From Chitinophaga sp. HK235 (GTDB taxonomy: Bacteria; Bacteroidota; Bacteroidia; Chitinophagales; Chitinophagaceae), in contig NZ_CP073766.1 of assembly GCF_018255755.1 (NCBI RefSeq), forward strand, positions 5,330,501 to 5,394,500: 64,000 nucleotides of DNA. The letters run 5' to 3'. This document shows positions 15,341 to 24,449 of the stretch, in pieces. The notes beneath the pieces were generated by a model. It did not search any database. It was not told where the DNA came from and saw nothing but the letters and a program-made list of their open reading frames with translations. The position numbers and the translations under genes were made by a program. Position 1 is the stretch's first letter. Each line of letters begins with the position of its first letter.

Positions 15341-18300
15341 ATGTCGCTACCCCATTTGCTAAAATATGTTTACAATAACGGCACTGATGAAGTGATCCGC
15401 AGGGGGAAGCGTATTTTTTCTACCGGGGGCGTTGAGCTCATCGAAGCCGATCCGGTGCTTAAATCAGCTACTTTCCGCGTAAAGAGTGACACTCATGCCA
15501 ATTACTACCGCGTTAACATCAATAAATATGGTGAAACCAGCGGTATGTCTGTCCGTTGTCAATGTCCGTACAACCTGGGCGATATCTGCCGTCATGAGGC
15601 GGCAGCCCTGTTCCAGCTTCAGGAGATGTTGGACAAGAATCACTTTGAGAGCTTTGAGACCCAGTTTGATCAGCAACACACCCTGATCAAAATGAAATCC
15701 ATTGATATCAAGACGATCAAACTGCTGGTATCTGCTTCCATAATGGCAGATGCGGAAACGATCGCCAAACAGCATCCGGCCAAAATCTCATCTGCCAAAG
15801 ATGAAAAGATAGAAGCTATGCTGGTGCTGGATAAAAAGGAATATCCGCTGATCATACAGCGCAATGAGGAACGTTTTTTTGATACTCATTGCACCTGTGA
15901 TGAAACAGCCCACGCCCTCTGTGTGCATAAAACAGCCCTTTTCCTGCAGCTGCTGCAGAAACACGGGCCTTTTTACTTTGATACGCTGCGCAACTGGGAC
16001 AAGGAGAAAAATAAGCTCCTTTCCTTATATGGCTACTCTTTGAGTGACGACCTTGACGGGAAGTTTGCCTTTTCCTATATGGATGGTAAGCCCTTCCTGC
16101 GGGTGCTGGACCCCAGCATCAAAAGAGTGGACGGCGGCTCTGCCGGCCGCCAGCCAGCCACCGCTCCACCGCCACCGGAAGAAACCCTGACGGTAACACA
16201 GCGCCTGGCCGCCGTATTCAACGCCAACGAGGATTTATACCCTTATTTTAAAATAGATATTGTCAGCGGTGAAGTGAATGAAGACCAAACAGCCTTCGTT
16301 TCCCTGGCCAGTAAACTGGACCTCACCAAATATGTTGACTTCTATCAATACAAAGAAAAAGACAGGGAGCTGATAGCCCCTATCCGTAAGTTACAGGGTG
16401 CGGAAGTCAGCAAGTTTCTCAGTAAAAACTCCCCATTTGCGGGCATCTGGGAAAATATCACGCATGAAAATGCCGAAGAGCTGCCTACCGAAACCAAAGA
16501 GCTGATGCTGGAATACCTGCATCCCAAACTGGCTAAGCTGTTTCCGCAGCTGGCAGAACAGGGCCTGGTATTTTACCTGCCTCAGCGGCAACAGTTCAAA
16601 ACCAAAAACCTGCAACCGGTCCAGATAGGCGCCGAAAGACTGAAGCTGGTCATCAAAACCAGCAGCGGCAGCAGCCATGTGGAAGTGAACTGCTTTGTAA
16701 CGATAGAAGGTGAGCTGGTCAATGTAGCAGACAACAAGTGGGCAAGCCCGCTGCTGTTCCTCCACCAGAACGTGCTGTACCTGTTTGAAACACCACAGGA
16801 CGCCCTGCACGTAGCCCTCTTCCAGCAAAACGGTAAACTGAAAATTCCTAACAAGGAATGGCCGGTATACCTTAAGGACTATCTGCTGCCATTAAGCCGG
16901 CAGTATGATATCCGCTTCGATAAAGAGCTGCTGGCCGAAGTTACCGACCTGGCACCGGAATGCCGTGTATACCTGAAAGAACTGGGCGAAACATTCATCA
17001 TTCAACCCGGCTTCGCTTACCGCGGGCAAGAGGTAGAATGGAATGATGAAAGCAAGATCACCGTACAGGAAGGGAATAAAGTACTCGTCATCCGCCGAAA
17101 CAAGGAAGCGGAAGAAGAGTTTGTCGGCAAACTGCGTGCGCTGCATACCAACTTCGCACAGCACGACAACAACAACTATTTTTATCTGCGTGCCAAAGAA
17201 GCCCTGAAGAACAACTGGTTCTTCCTCTTCTTCGATGCACTGAAAGAAATGAATGTGCGCGTTTTCGGTTTTGATAACCTGCGCAACTTCAAATTCAGTT
17301 CGCATAAACCGGTCACCAACCTGCAGATCAGCTCCGGCATCGACTGGTTCGACGCGCAGATTGAAGTACTGTATGGCGACCAGAAAGTAAGCATCAAAGA
17401 CATCAAAAATGCGCTGGCCAACAAACAGAACTATGTTCAGCTGGCAGACGGCTCCCTGGGCCTGCTGCCGGAAGAATGGCTGCGCAAATATTCACTGTTG
17501 TTTAAGGTAGGTGAAGAAAAAGACAAAGGCCTTAAACTCAGCAAATACAACTTCAGCGTAATCGATGAACTGTATGAGTTTATCGATGATGAAGCCGTTG
17601 TAATAGAACTGGAGCAGAAACGTAAAAAGCTGCTGCAGTTTGATGAGATCCGTAATATCTCACTGCCTGTTAACCTGAAAGCTACGCTGCGCCCTTATCA
17701 GGAAAGCGGCTTCCAGTGGCTCAACTATCTCGATGAGATCAAATGGGGCGGTATCCTGGCAGATGACATGGGTCTTGGTAAAACCATCCAGGCACTCACC
17801 TTCATCCAGTATTATAAAAACAAAAATGAAGGTAAGTGTATGACGCTGGTAGTTTGCCCTACCACGCTGATCTATAACTGGGAGAATGAAATCCGCAAGT
17901 TCACTCCCGAAATCCAGCATCATATCCATCATGGACCTACGCGTATCAAAGATGCTGCGGAACTGGCCAAGTTTGATGTGATCATCACCACCTATGGCAC
18001 GCTGCGCAGTGACATACAAACACTGATGAAGCTGGAGTTTGATTATGTGGTCCTGGATGAATCACAGGCCATTAAAAATCCGCAGTCCAAGGTTACCAAA
18101 GCAGCCCAGCTGTTGCATACCAAAAACAGGCTGGCACTGAGTGGTACCCCAATGCAGAACAATACCTTCGATATTTATGCGCAGATGAACTTCCTGAACC
18201 CGGGCATGCTGGGAAGCGTAGACTTCTTCCGGAATGAATTTGCTACACCGATCGACAAGTTCCAGGACGAAGAAAGAAAAGAACATCTGCGTAAACTGAT

Positions 18301-19078
18301 ATATCCCTTTATACTCCGCCGTACCAAAGAACAGGTGGCGAAAGACCTGCCGGAAAAAATTGAAACAGTGATCTTCTGTGAAATGGACCCTGAGCAGCGC
18401 CATATCTATGATGCCTATCGTAATACCTATCGCTCCAAGATATTGGGTGTTATTGAAGATCAGGGTATGGAACGTTCACAGCTGACCATCCTGCAAGGGT
18501 TGATGAAGCTGCGCCAGATCTGCGACTCGCCGGCTATCCTCAATGATACAGAACAGTATCCCAACCATTCTGTGAAGTTACATGAGCTGACCCGTGAAAT
18601 AGCCGAGAATATCGGTAATCACAAGGTGCTGGTGTTTTCCCAGTTCCTGGGCATGCTTGGGCTTATCCGGGAAAGGCTGCAGCATATGAAGATCCCTTAC
18701 GAGTATTTCGATGGTAGCACCTCTACTGTAGATCGTGAAAAGGCGATCCAGAATTTCCAACATAATGATGAATGCCGCGTATTCCTCATCTCGCTGAAAG
18801 CAGGTGGTGTGGGTCTTAACCTTACTGCAGCAGACTATGTATACATTGTGGATCCGTGGTGGAACCCGGCTGTGGAACAACAGGCCATCGACCGTACTCA
18901 CCGTATCGGCCAAACGAAAAACATCTTCGCTTACCGTATGATCTGTAAGGATACAGTAGAAGAAAAAATATTACAACTACAGGAACGAAAAAAATCACTT
19001 GTTAAAGAAATCATCTCCGATGATAGTGGCTTTGTGAAGAAGCTCACCAAAGAAGATGTATTGTATCTGTTCAGCTAA
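15341..19078 (+). CDS. SWIM zinc-finger SNF2-family helicase
   Basis: This 1245-aa Swi2/Snf2 ATPase belongs to a class of DNA-translocating motors related to chromatin remodellers and RapA. A SWIM zinc finger lies near the start ('CQCPYNLGDICRHEAA', about 75-90) and a second CxC...CxH group follows ('CTCDETAHALCVHK'). After a long central region come the helicase motifs: 'DDMGLGKTIQ' (Walker A), 'LDESQAIKNP' (DExx box), 'LSGTPMQNN', and the second lobe 'LISLKAGGVGLNLTAADY' and 'QAIDRTHRIGQ'. It is a single gene with no terminator obvious directly after it. Its biological role in bacteria is not established. Confidence 0.95.
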   Translation: MSLPHLLKYVYNNGTDEVIRRGKRIFSTGGVELIEADPVLKSATFRVKSDTHANYYRVNINKYGETSGMSVRCQCPYNLGDICRHEAAALFQLQEMLDKNHFESFETQFDQQHTLIKMKSIDIKTIKLLVSASIMADAETIAKQHPAKISSAKDEKIEAMLVLDKKEYPLIIQRNEERFFDTHCTCDETAHALCVHKTALFLQLLQKHGPFYFDTLRNWDKEKNKLLSLYGYSLSDDLDGKFAFSYMDGKPFLRVLDPSIKRVDGGSAGRQPATAPPPPEETLTVTQRLAAVFNANEDLYPYFKIDIVSGEVNEDQTAFVSLASKLDLTKYVDFYQYKEKDRELIAPIRKLQGAEVSKFLSKNSPFAGIWENITHENAEELPTETKELMLEYLHPKLAKLFPQLAEQGLVFYLPQRQQFKTKNLQPVQIGAERLKLVIKTSSGSSHVEVNCFVTIEGELVNVADNKWASPLLFLHQNVLYLFETPQDALHVALFQQNGKLKIPNKEWPVYLKDYLLPLSRQYDIRFDKELLAEVTDLAPECRVYLKELGETFIIQPGFAYRGQEVEWNDESKITVQEGNKVLVIRRNKEAEEEFVGKLRALHTNFAQHDNNNYFYLRAKEALKNNWFFLFFDALKEMNVRVFGFDNLRNFKFSSHKPVTNLQISSGIDWFDAQIEVLYGDQKVSIKDIKNALANKQNYVQLADGSLGLLPEEWLRKYSLLFKVGEEKDKGLKLSKYNFSVIDELYEFIDDEAVVIELEQKRKKLLQFDEIRNISLPVNLKATLRPYQESGFQWLNYLDEIKWGGILADDMGLGKTIQALTFIQYYKNKNEGKCMTLVVCPTTLIYNWENEIRKFTPEIQHHIHHGPTRIKDAAELAKFDVIITTYGTLRSDIQTLMKLEFDYVVLDESQAIKNPQSKVTKAAQLLHTKNRLALSGTPMQNNTFDIYAQMNFLNPGMLGSVDFFRNEFATPIDKFQDEERKEHLRKLIYPFILRRTKEQVAKDLPEKIETVIFCEMDPEQRHIYDAYRNTYRSKILGVIEDQGMERSQLTILQGLMKLRQICDSPAILNDTEQYPNHSVKLHELTREIAENIGNHKVLVFSQFLGMLGLIRERLQHMKIPYEYFDGSTSTVDREKAIQNFQHNDECRVFLISLKAGGVGLNLTAADYVYIVDPWWNPAVEQQAIDRTHRIGQTKNIFAYRMICKDTVEEKILQLQERKKSLVKEIISDDSGFVKKLTKEDVLYLFS

Positions 19079-19200
19079 GGCTGTCTTGTGGCACATCTGG
19101 TCGAACTTTTTACGTAAGTTTTTTATATTCAATAAATTAACTTATTTGAAAACCGATTAGATCTTGTGGGTTCATTTTTAACCCGCAATTATCTCGACCT

Positions 19201-19305
19201 ATGATGCTGAACAAATTCAGTAAAGTGCTGGTTGGTACCTTTCCATTTCTGCATATACCCTTCAGATTCTGCATGGTTTCCAGGAATCTTCTTTCTCTCC
19301 TTTAA
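19201..19305 (+). CDS. possible 34-aa leader ORF upstream of the kdp locus
   Basis: A short frame starting ATGATG encodes 34 residues ('MMLNKFSKVLVGTFPF...'), rich in Phe and Leu. It ends 25 bp before a strong intrinsic terminator and about 120 bp before the first kdp-locus gene. That is the layout of a translated leader with attenuation. There is no independent sign that it is translated, and the length could arise by chance. Confidence 0.3.
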   Translation: MMLNKFSKVLVGTFPFLHIPFRFCMVSRNLLSLL

Positions 19306-19329
19306 TGTTGAATTTGTATTTATAGTATT

Positions 19330-19370
19330 GAGAAACAGACAGTTATGTCTGTTTCTCTTTTCTTTTTTTA
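19330..19370 (+). terminator. intrinsic terminator upstream of the kdp locus
   Basis: Perfect 12-bp stem GAGAAACAGACA / TGTCTGTTTCTC with a GTTA loop, followed by a T-rich tract. It is more than 250 bp past the SNF2 stop codon and just before the kdp genes. It may therefore end a short leader RNA rather than the helicase mRNA. Confidence 0.8.
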
Positions 19371-19422
19371 ATACTGGCACCCGGCTGGTATATCTGGTAA
19401 TTGTATCAAACAATTGATCCAC

Positions 19423-19764
19423 ATGTTACCAGATTCGAAAATCTCACAATTGATCGGTTTACAGATCCCTGGTCTGTCGTTTCCTATGCAGCAGCTGACG
19501 ACCAAGGAAAGAGTGAGTAAAGTGATTCACACCTTTGCCGACTATACCGGCAACATGATCCGTCATGAACAATTGCAGGAAGTGAAGCGTTGTTTTACCA
19601 TTGCAGGGGTATTATACCGCAATGGCAGCAATTCCTTGCGTAATGCTATTGAAAGTGTGTTTATGTATGCGTTATCTCCTTTGATCTGTACGCAGCACCG
19701 GAACATGTTACCCTCTTCTCTTAGAACTGTCAGAATTCAACATTTACAAACAATAGCACTTTAA
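19423..19764 (+). CDS. small conserved-looking protein preceding kdp genes (possibly DUF7674-like)
   Basis: This 113-aa soluble protein is mainly helical, with the stretch 'RHEQLQEVKRCFTIAGVLYR'. I chose the ATG at 19423 over an in-frame TTG three codons earlier. I have a weak memory of similar DUF7674-type proteins in Bacteroidetes, but no function is known. It is the first gene of the run leading into kdpFABC, only 11 bp before the next small gene. A part in regulating or assembling potassium transport is possible from position alone. Confidence 0.55.
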   Translation: MLPDSKISQLIGLQIPGLSFPMQQLTTKERVSKVIHTFADYTGNMIRHEQLQEVKRCFTIAGVLYRNGSNSLRNAIESVFMYALSPLICTQHRNMLPSSLRTVRIQHLQTIAL

Positions 19765-19775
19765 AAACAACATTT

Positions 19776-19862
19776 ATGATGATGACTATTTTACTGGTAT
19801 TGGCAGGACTGGCCTGCTTTGCCCTGTTCTTTGGCTCGGTGGATTATTTCGAAAAAATCTAA
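19776..19862 (+). CDS. 28-aa single-pass membrane peptide before kdpF
   Basis: A short frame (ATG ATG ATG start) encodes 28 residues: one hydrophobic segment ('ILLVLAGLACFALFFG') followed by the polar end 'VDYFEKI'. It lies between the 113-aa gene and kdpF, with 11-16 bp gaps, all on one strand. Size and layout resemble KdpF but the sequence differs. It could be a second small subunit of the pump or a regulator of it. Confidence 0.6.
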   Translation: MMMTILLVLAGLACFALFFGSVDYFEKI

Positions 19863-19878
19863 TTAAACACACCTGATT

Positions 19879-19956
19879 ATGACCGCATTATTTGTGCTTT
19901 CAATATTGGTTTTTGCGTACATGGTGTATGTATTGCTGAAACCGGAGAAATTCTGA
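19879..19956 (+). CDS. kdpF: potassium-transporting ATPase small subunit KdpF
   Basis: This 25-aa peptide is one membrane helix ending 'VYVLLKPEKF', the usual end of KdpF, which stabilises the KdpABC complex. It lies 51 bp before kdpA in the standard order F-A-B-C. It is easily missed by length-limited gene finders. Confidence 0.85.
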   Translation: MTALFVLSILVFAYMVYVLLKPEKF

Positions 19957-20007
19957 TGCGGCTGCCATGATACCTGGGCCGCTGCAAAGCTTTTTAACTA
20001 ACTAGAG

Positions 20008-21720
20008 ATGACTACTGAAATTTTAGGCGTTATTGCCACCTATGGACTAACATTACTTCTGGCCTGGCCACTGGCGAGGTATATCGTAAAGGTATTCAGA
20101 GGAGATAAAACCTGGTCCGACTTTATGGCGCCGCTGGAGCGTCTGTTCTTCAAAATTTCCGGCATCAATCCCAAAGAGGAAATGACCTGGAAAGAGCACC
20201 TCAAAGCACTCCTGACCATCAATATGGTGTGGTTTGTATATGCCTTTTTTGTACTGATGTTCCAGGACAAGCTGCCACTGAATCCGGATGGTAACCCCGG
20301 ACAATCGGCCGACCTGGCATTTAACACCGCTATTAGCTTCGTTGTAAACTGTAACCTGCAGCACTATTCAGGTGAAACAGGTGTTACTTATTTCACGCAG
20401 CTGTTTGTGCTGGCCTTCCTGCAGTTTGTGAGTGCTGCCACCGGTATTGCCGCACTGATCGTGGTTTTCAAAGCCATGAAAGAAAAAACAACTACCAAGC
20501 TGGGTAACTTCTGGGATATCTTCCTGAAAACAATCACCCGCATCCTTTTACCTATATCTGTCGTTATCGCACTGATACTTGTATTTAACGGTACTCCTGC
20601 CAGCTTCGATGGCAAAGATACCGTAGTGACCATGCAGGGTGATACCGTGAACGTATCCCGCGGACCTGCTGCCGGTTTTGTTGCCATCAAACATGTTGGA
20701 ACCAACGGTGGTGGCTGGTTTGGAGCCAACTCCGCACACCCGCTGGAAAACCCCAGCTACGTGACATGGATGACTGAAATGTTTGCACAGGTTGTCATAC
20801 CCATCGCCATGGTGTTTGCACTGGGCCTGTTCGTCAACCGCCGTAAATTTGCCTATGTGATTTTCGGGGTGATGACCATAGGGATGATATGCCTGCTGAT
20901 ACCGACTATGCAGTCGGAAATGAACGGAAACCCTGCTATTGCACATATGGGCATACAACAGGTCACGGGGGCCATGGAAGGTAAAGAGGTCCGCTTCGGG
21001 CCTGCTGCCACTGGCTACTGGAGCACTGTTACCACCATCATCTCCACCGGTTCTGTATGCGGCTGGCACGACAGCACCATGCCAATGACGGGTATGATGC
21101 AATTACTGGGTATGATGCTGAACTGCTTCTATGGCGGTTGTGGCGTAGGTATCCTCAACTACTACATCTTTATCATCATCGCCGTCTTTATCTCCGGGCT
21201 GATGGTAGGCCGTACACCTGAGCTGATGGGCCACAAGCTGGAAGCCCGCGAAGTGAAGATCGCAGCCCTTATTACGCTGTTGTCTCCTTTCCTGATCCTG
21301 GCTGGTACAGCGCTCTCCGCCTGGGTGCTGGCACATCATCCGGATGCCAACTGGGCGGTGAAACCATCTTCATGGCTCAATAATCCCAACTATCACGGAT
21401 TCTCAGAGATGTTGTATGAATACACTTCTGCCAACGCCAACAACGGTTCCGGCTTTGAAGGATTGGGCGACGGTAATGTGTTCTGGAACGTAACTACCGG
21501 CTTTGTGCTGATAATGGGACGATTCCTGCCCATTATCGGACCTGTGGCTATCGCTGGTCTGATGGCTTCCAAAAAATACATTCCTGCATCTGCCGGTACA
21601 TTGAGAACAGACTCGATCACCTTTGGCGCAATGACTTTCGCGGTGATCATCATCCTGACTGCGCTGTCTTATTTCCCGGCACTGGCATTAGGCCCGATAG
21701 CAGAGTACTTCTCTTTGTAA
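20008..21720 (+). CDS. kdpA: potassium-transporting ATPase subunit A (KdpA)
   Basis: KdpA is the potassium-channel-like subunit of the high-affinity KdpFABC pump in the inner membrane. The 570-aa protein has about ten membrane helices. Selectivity-filter regions are recognisable, for example 'VNCNLQHYSGE' and 'GTNGGGWFGANSAHP', and a late 'NNGSGFEGLG' segment is present. Its length is normal for the family. It is followed by kdpB after 15 bp. Confidence 0.97.
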   Translation: MTTEILGVIATYGLTLLLAWPLARYIVKVFRGDKTWSDFMAPLERLFFKISGINPKEEMTWKEHLKALLTINMVWFVYAFFVLMFQDKLPLNPDGNPGQSADLAFNTAISFVVNCNLQHYSGETGVTYFTQLFVLAFLQFVSAATGIAALIVVFKAMKEKTTTKLGNFWDIFLKTITRILLPISVVIALILVFNGTPASFDGKDTVVTMQGDTVNVSRGPAAGFVAIKHVGTNGGGWFGANSAHPLENPSYVTWMTEMFAQVVIPIAMVFALGLFVNRRKFAYVIFGVMTIGMICLLIPTMQSEMNGNPAIAHMGIQQVTGAMEGKEVRFGPAATGYWSTVTTIISTGSVCGWHDSTMPMTGMMQLLGMMLNCFYGGCGVGILNYYIFIIIAVFISGLMVGRTPELMGHKLEAREVKIAALITLLSPFLILAGTALSAWVLAHHPDANWAVKPSSWLNNPNYHGFSEMLYEYTSANANNGSGFEGLGDGNVFWNVTTGFVLIMGRFLPIIGPVAIAGLMASKKYIPASAGTLRTDSITFGAMTFAVIIILTALSYFPALALGPIAEYFSL

Positions 21721-21735
21721 GAGGATAAACCTATA

Positions 21736-23799
21736 ATGACTATTAACATGAAGAAGAAAGATAATACACTGTTTCCAAGGGAGCAGGTGATGCAAAGCCT
21801 GAAGCAGTCCTTCGTGAAACTGAATCCGAAACTGATGATCAAAAACCCGGTCATGTTTACCGTAGAGGTAGGCACTGCGGTGATGCTGATCGTAGCACTG
21901 TATGCACTTTTTACCAAAAACACCGACCAGGGAAGTGCAGCTTATAACATTACCATTTTTATTGTCCTCTTTCTCACCTTGCTGTTTGCGAACTTCGCAG
22001 AAGCCATTGCAGAAGCACGTGGTAAAGCCCAGGCCGAAAGCCTGCGTCGTACCAGGGAAGAAACACCTGCCAAAAAAATAGAACTGGTAGGAGAAATATT
22101 TACCAACGAAATTAAAGTTGTTTCCTCTTCTTCACTGCGCAAGGGTGATGTCTTCGCCTGCGACCCCGGCGATATCATCCCGGCAGACGGAGAGATCATA
22201 CAAGGCCTGGCCAGCATCGACGAATCGGCCATCACCGGTGAATCTGCGCCGGTGATCCGTGAGGCAGGTGGTGATAAGTCCAGCGTGGTAGGTGGTACCA
22301 AAGTACTGTCTGATCATATCAAAGTACGGGTGACCACCGAACCGGGCGAGTCTTTCCTGGACAAAATGATTGCCCTCGTAGAAGGTGCCAGCCGTCAGAA
22401 AACACCGAATGAGATCGCGCTGACCATTCTGCTGGCTAGTTTCACCCTGGTGTTCATCATTGTGTGTGTGACATTAAAACCGTTTGCCGACTACGCACAA
22501 ACACCGATCACTATCGCTGCTTTTATTTCCCTGTTTGTATGTCTGATACCTACCACCATCGGCGGGCTGTTGTCTGCCATCGGTATCGCCGGAATGGACC
22601 GTGCACTTCGTGCCAACGTGATCACCAAATCCGGTAAGGCTGTGGAAACAGCTGGTGATATCGATGTGTTGCTGCTGGATAAAACCGGTACCATCACCAT
22701 CGGTAACCGTAAGGCCACCAATTTCTACCCTACCAACGGTAATGCACCGGAAGAATTTATCAGACTCTGTGCCCTCAGCTCTCTGTCTGACGAAACACCG
22801 GAAGGTAAGTCCATCGTAGAACTGGCCGGTAAAGACATCGTCAGCAAACTGACTGTGTCCGGTGCCAGCCTGGTGAAATTCACTGCCGAAACACGTAGCA
22901 GCGGTATCGATCTGCCCGATGGCAACCGTATCCGCAAAGGAGCTTACGATGCTATCAAAAGGCTCACCGAAAGAGAAGGCTTCCAGTTCCCCACCGATAC
23001 GCTTACCCGCGTGGAAGCTATCTCCAGAGACGGAGGCACGCCGCTGGTGGTAGCACTCAACAGCAAAGTGCAGGGCGTTATTGAACTGCAGGATATCATC
23101 AAACCCGGTATCAGCGAACGTTTTGAACGTCTGCGTAAAATGGGTGTGAAAACAGTGATGGTAACCGGTGACAACCCGCTTACCGCCAAATATATCGCTA
23201 CCAAAGCCGGTGTAGATGACTTCATCGCTGAAGCCAAACCGGAAGATAAAATGACCTATATCCGTAAAGAACAGCAGGAAGGTCGTCTGGTAGCGATGAT
23301 GGGCGATGGTACCAACGATGCTCCGGCACTGGCCCAGGCCGATGTAGGAGTAGCCATGAACAGCGGTACCCAGGCTGCAAAAGAAGCGGGTAACATGGTG
23401 GATCTCGACAACGACCCTACCAAACTGATTGAAATCGTGGAAATCGGTAAACAGCTGCTGATGACAAGAGGTACGCTGACTACCTTCTCCATCGCCAACG
23501 ACGTGGCTAAATATTTTGCGATCGTGCCGGCGCTCTTTGTAGCTTCTATTCCTGCCCTGCAAGGCATCAATGTGATGAAGCTGCACAGCCCCGAAACAGC
23601 TATCCTCAGCGCAGTGATCTTCAATGCTATTATTATCCCTATGCTAATTCCGCTGGCATTGCGTGGTGTGGCCTACAAGCCGATAGGCGCCAGCGCGCTG
23701 CTGCGCAGGAACCTGTTGATATACGGTGTTGGTGGCATAGTAGCCCCCTTCATCGGTATCAAACTGATTGACATGCTGATAACGCTCTTTATCCGGTAG
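21736..23799 (+). CDS. kdpB: potassium-transporting ATPase subunit B (KdpB)
   Basis: KdpB is the P-type ATPase that powers potassium uptake. The 687-aa protein carries the actuator loop 'ITGESAPVI', the phosphorylation motif 'DKTGTITIG' with the catalytic Asp, 'MVTGDNPLTAKYIA' in the nucleotide-binding domain, and the hinge 'MMGDGTNDAPALAQADVGVAM'. An ATG four codons later is an equally good start. The gene is in the middle of the kdp operon. Confidence 0.97.
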   Translation: MTINMKKKDNTLFPREQVMQSLKQSFVKLNPKLMIKNPVMFTVEVGTAVMLIVALYALFTKNTDQGSAAYNITIFIVLFLTLLFANFAEAIAEARGKAQAESLRRTREETPAKKIELVGEIFTNEIKVVSSSSLRKGDVFACDPGDIIPADGEIIQGLASIDESAITGESAPVIREAGGDKSSVVGGTKVLSDHIKVRVTTEPGESFLDKMIALVEGASRQKTPNEIALTILLASFTLVFIIVCVTLKPFADYAQTPITIAAFISLFVCLIPTTIGGLLSAIGIAGMDRALRANVITKSGKAVETAGDIDVLLLDKTGTITIGNRKATNFYPTNGNAPEEFIRLCALSSLSDETPEGKSIVELAGKDIVSKLTVSGASLVKFTAETRSSGIDLPDGNRIRKGAYDAIKRLTEREGFQFPTDTLTRVEAISRDGGTPLVVALNSKVQGVIELQDIIKPGISERFERLRKMGVKTVMVTGDNPLTAKYIATKAGVDDFIAEAKPEDKMTYIRKEQQEGRLVAMMGDGTNDAPALAQADVGVAMNSGTQAAKEAGNMVDLDNDPTKLIEIVEIGKQLLMTRGTLTTFSIANDVAKYFAIVPALFVASIPALQGINVMKLHSPETAILSAVIFNAIIIPMLIPLALRGVAYKPIGASALLRRNLLIYGVGGIVAPFIGIKLIDMLITLFIR

Positions 23800-23824
23800 T
23801 ATAAAAGATTAAAAATTCAAGAAG

Positions 23825-24388
23825 ATGAAAAAGTATCTCTGGCCCTCTATAAAACTGACCGTTCTCCTGCTGGTATTATTGGCAGGCATTTATCCCCTGT
23901 TCCTGGCCGGGGTTGCCAGACTGGCCCCTGGAAAAGGTGGAGGGGTAACGGTAACGCATAATGGAAGAGTTGTAGGGTATGAAAATATAGGACAGAAATT
24001 CACACAGGATAAATACTTCTGGTCCCGCCCCAGTACAGTAGATTACAACGCTGCCGGTTCCGGTGGCTCCAACAAAGCTCCCGGCAATCCGGAGTATCTG
24101 AAAGCTGTACAGGAAAGAATAGATTCTTTCCTGGTACATAACCCGGATGTGAAAAAAGAAGATATCCCGGCAGAACTGGTGACTGCTTCTGCCAGTGGTC
24201 TTGACCCGCACCTCTCCCCTGCCGCTGCATACATACAGATTGCCCGCGTAGCCAAAGCCAGAGGCATTGCTCCGGAGAAGCTGAAACAGCTGGTAGATGA
24301 TAATACCAAAGGTCCATTGTTCGGCCTTCTCGGTCCTTCTGTAGTGAATGTGTTAAAGCTGAACATCGCACTGGATGAATTAAAATAA
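23825..24388 (+). CDS. kdpC: potassium-transporting ATPase subunit C (KdpC)
   Basis: This 187-aa KdpC has one N-terminal membrane helix and a periplasmic domain. It assists ATP binding and assembly of the pump. The motifs 'FTQDKYFWSRPS', 'ELVTASASGLDPHLSP' and 'GPSVVNVLKLNIALD' are typical. It lies 25 bp after kdpB and is followed by an inverted repeat before the porin gene. Confidence 0.96.
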   Translation: MKKYLWPSIKLTVLLLVLLAGIYPLFLAGVARLAPGKGGGVTVTHNGRVVGYENIGQKFTQDKYFWSRPSTVDYNAAGSGGSNKAPGNPEYLKAVQERIDSFLVHNPDVKKEDIPAELVTASASGLDPHLSPAAAYIQIARVAKARGIAPEKLKQLVDDNTKGPLFGLLGPSVVNVLKLNIALDELK

Positions 24389-24397
24389 AACCCACCG

Positions 24398-24427
24398 ATT
24401 TCCGGTGAAGGCTCATTCACCGGAAAT
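24398..24427 (+). other. hairpin between kdpC and the porin gene
   Basis: Perfect 12-bp arms (ATTTCCGGTGAA / TTCACCGGAAAT) with a 6-nt loop and no immediate T tract. It may tune how much of the kdp mRNA continues into the porin and kdpD genes, by partial termination or RNA stability. Confidence 0.5.
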
Positions 24428-24449
24428 TCCATTTAACCTATATTTTTTT

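Noticed and set aside
19079..19413. Cyclic di-AMP (ydaO) riboswitch upstream of kdp
   Set aside because: It would make sense by function, but the conserved ydaO sequence blocks are not present.
19189..19422. 77-aa minus-strand frame over the kdp leader region
   Set aside because: No known pattern, it crosses the intrinsic terminator, and no promoter or terminator fits that strand.
22474..23586. 370-aa reading frame antisense to kdpB
   Set aside because: It is a shadow of a well-supported kdpB gene. Its composition (His, Gln and Phe rich) is typical of antisense frames.
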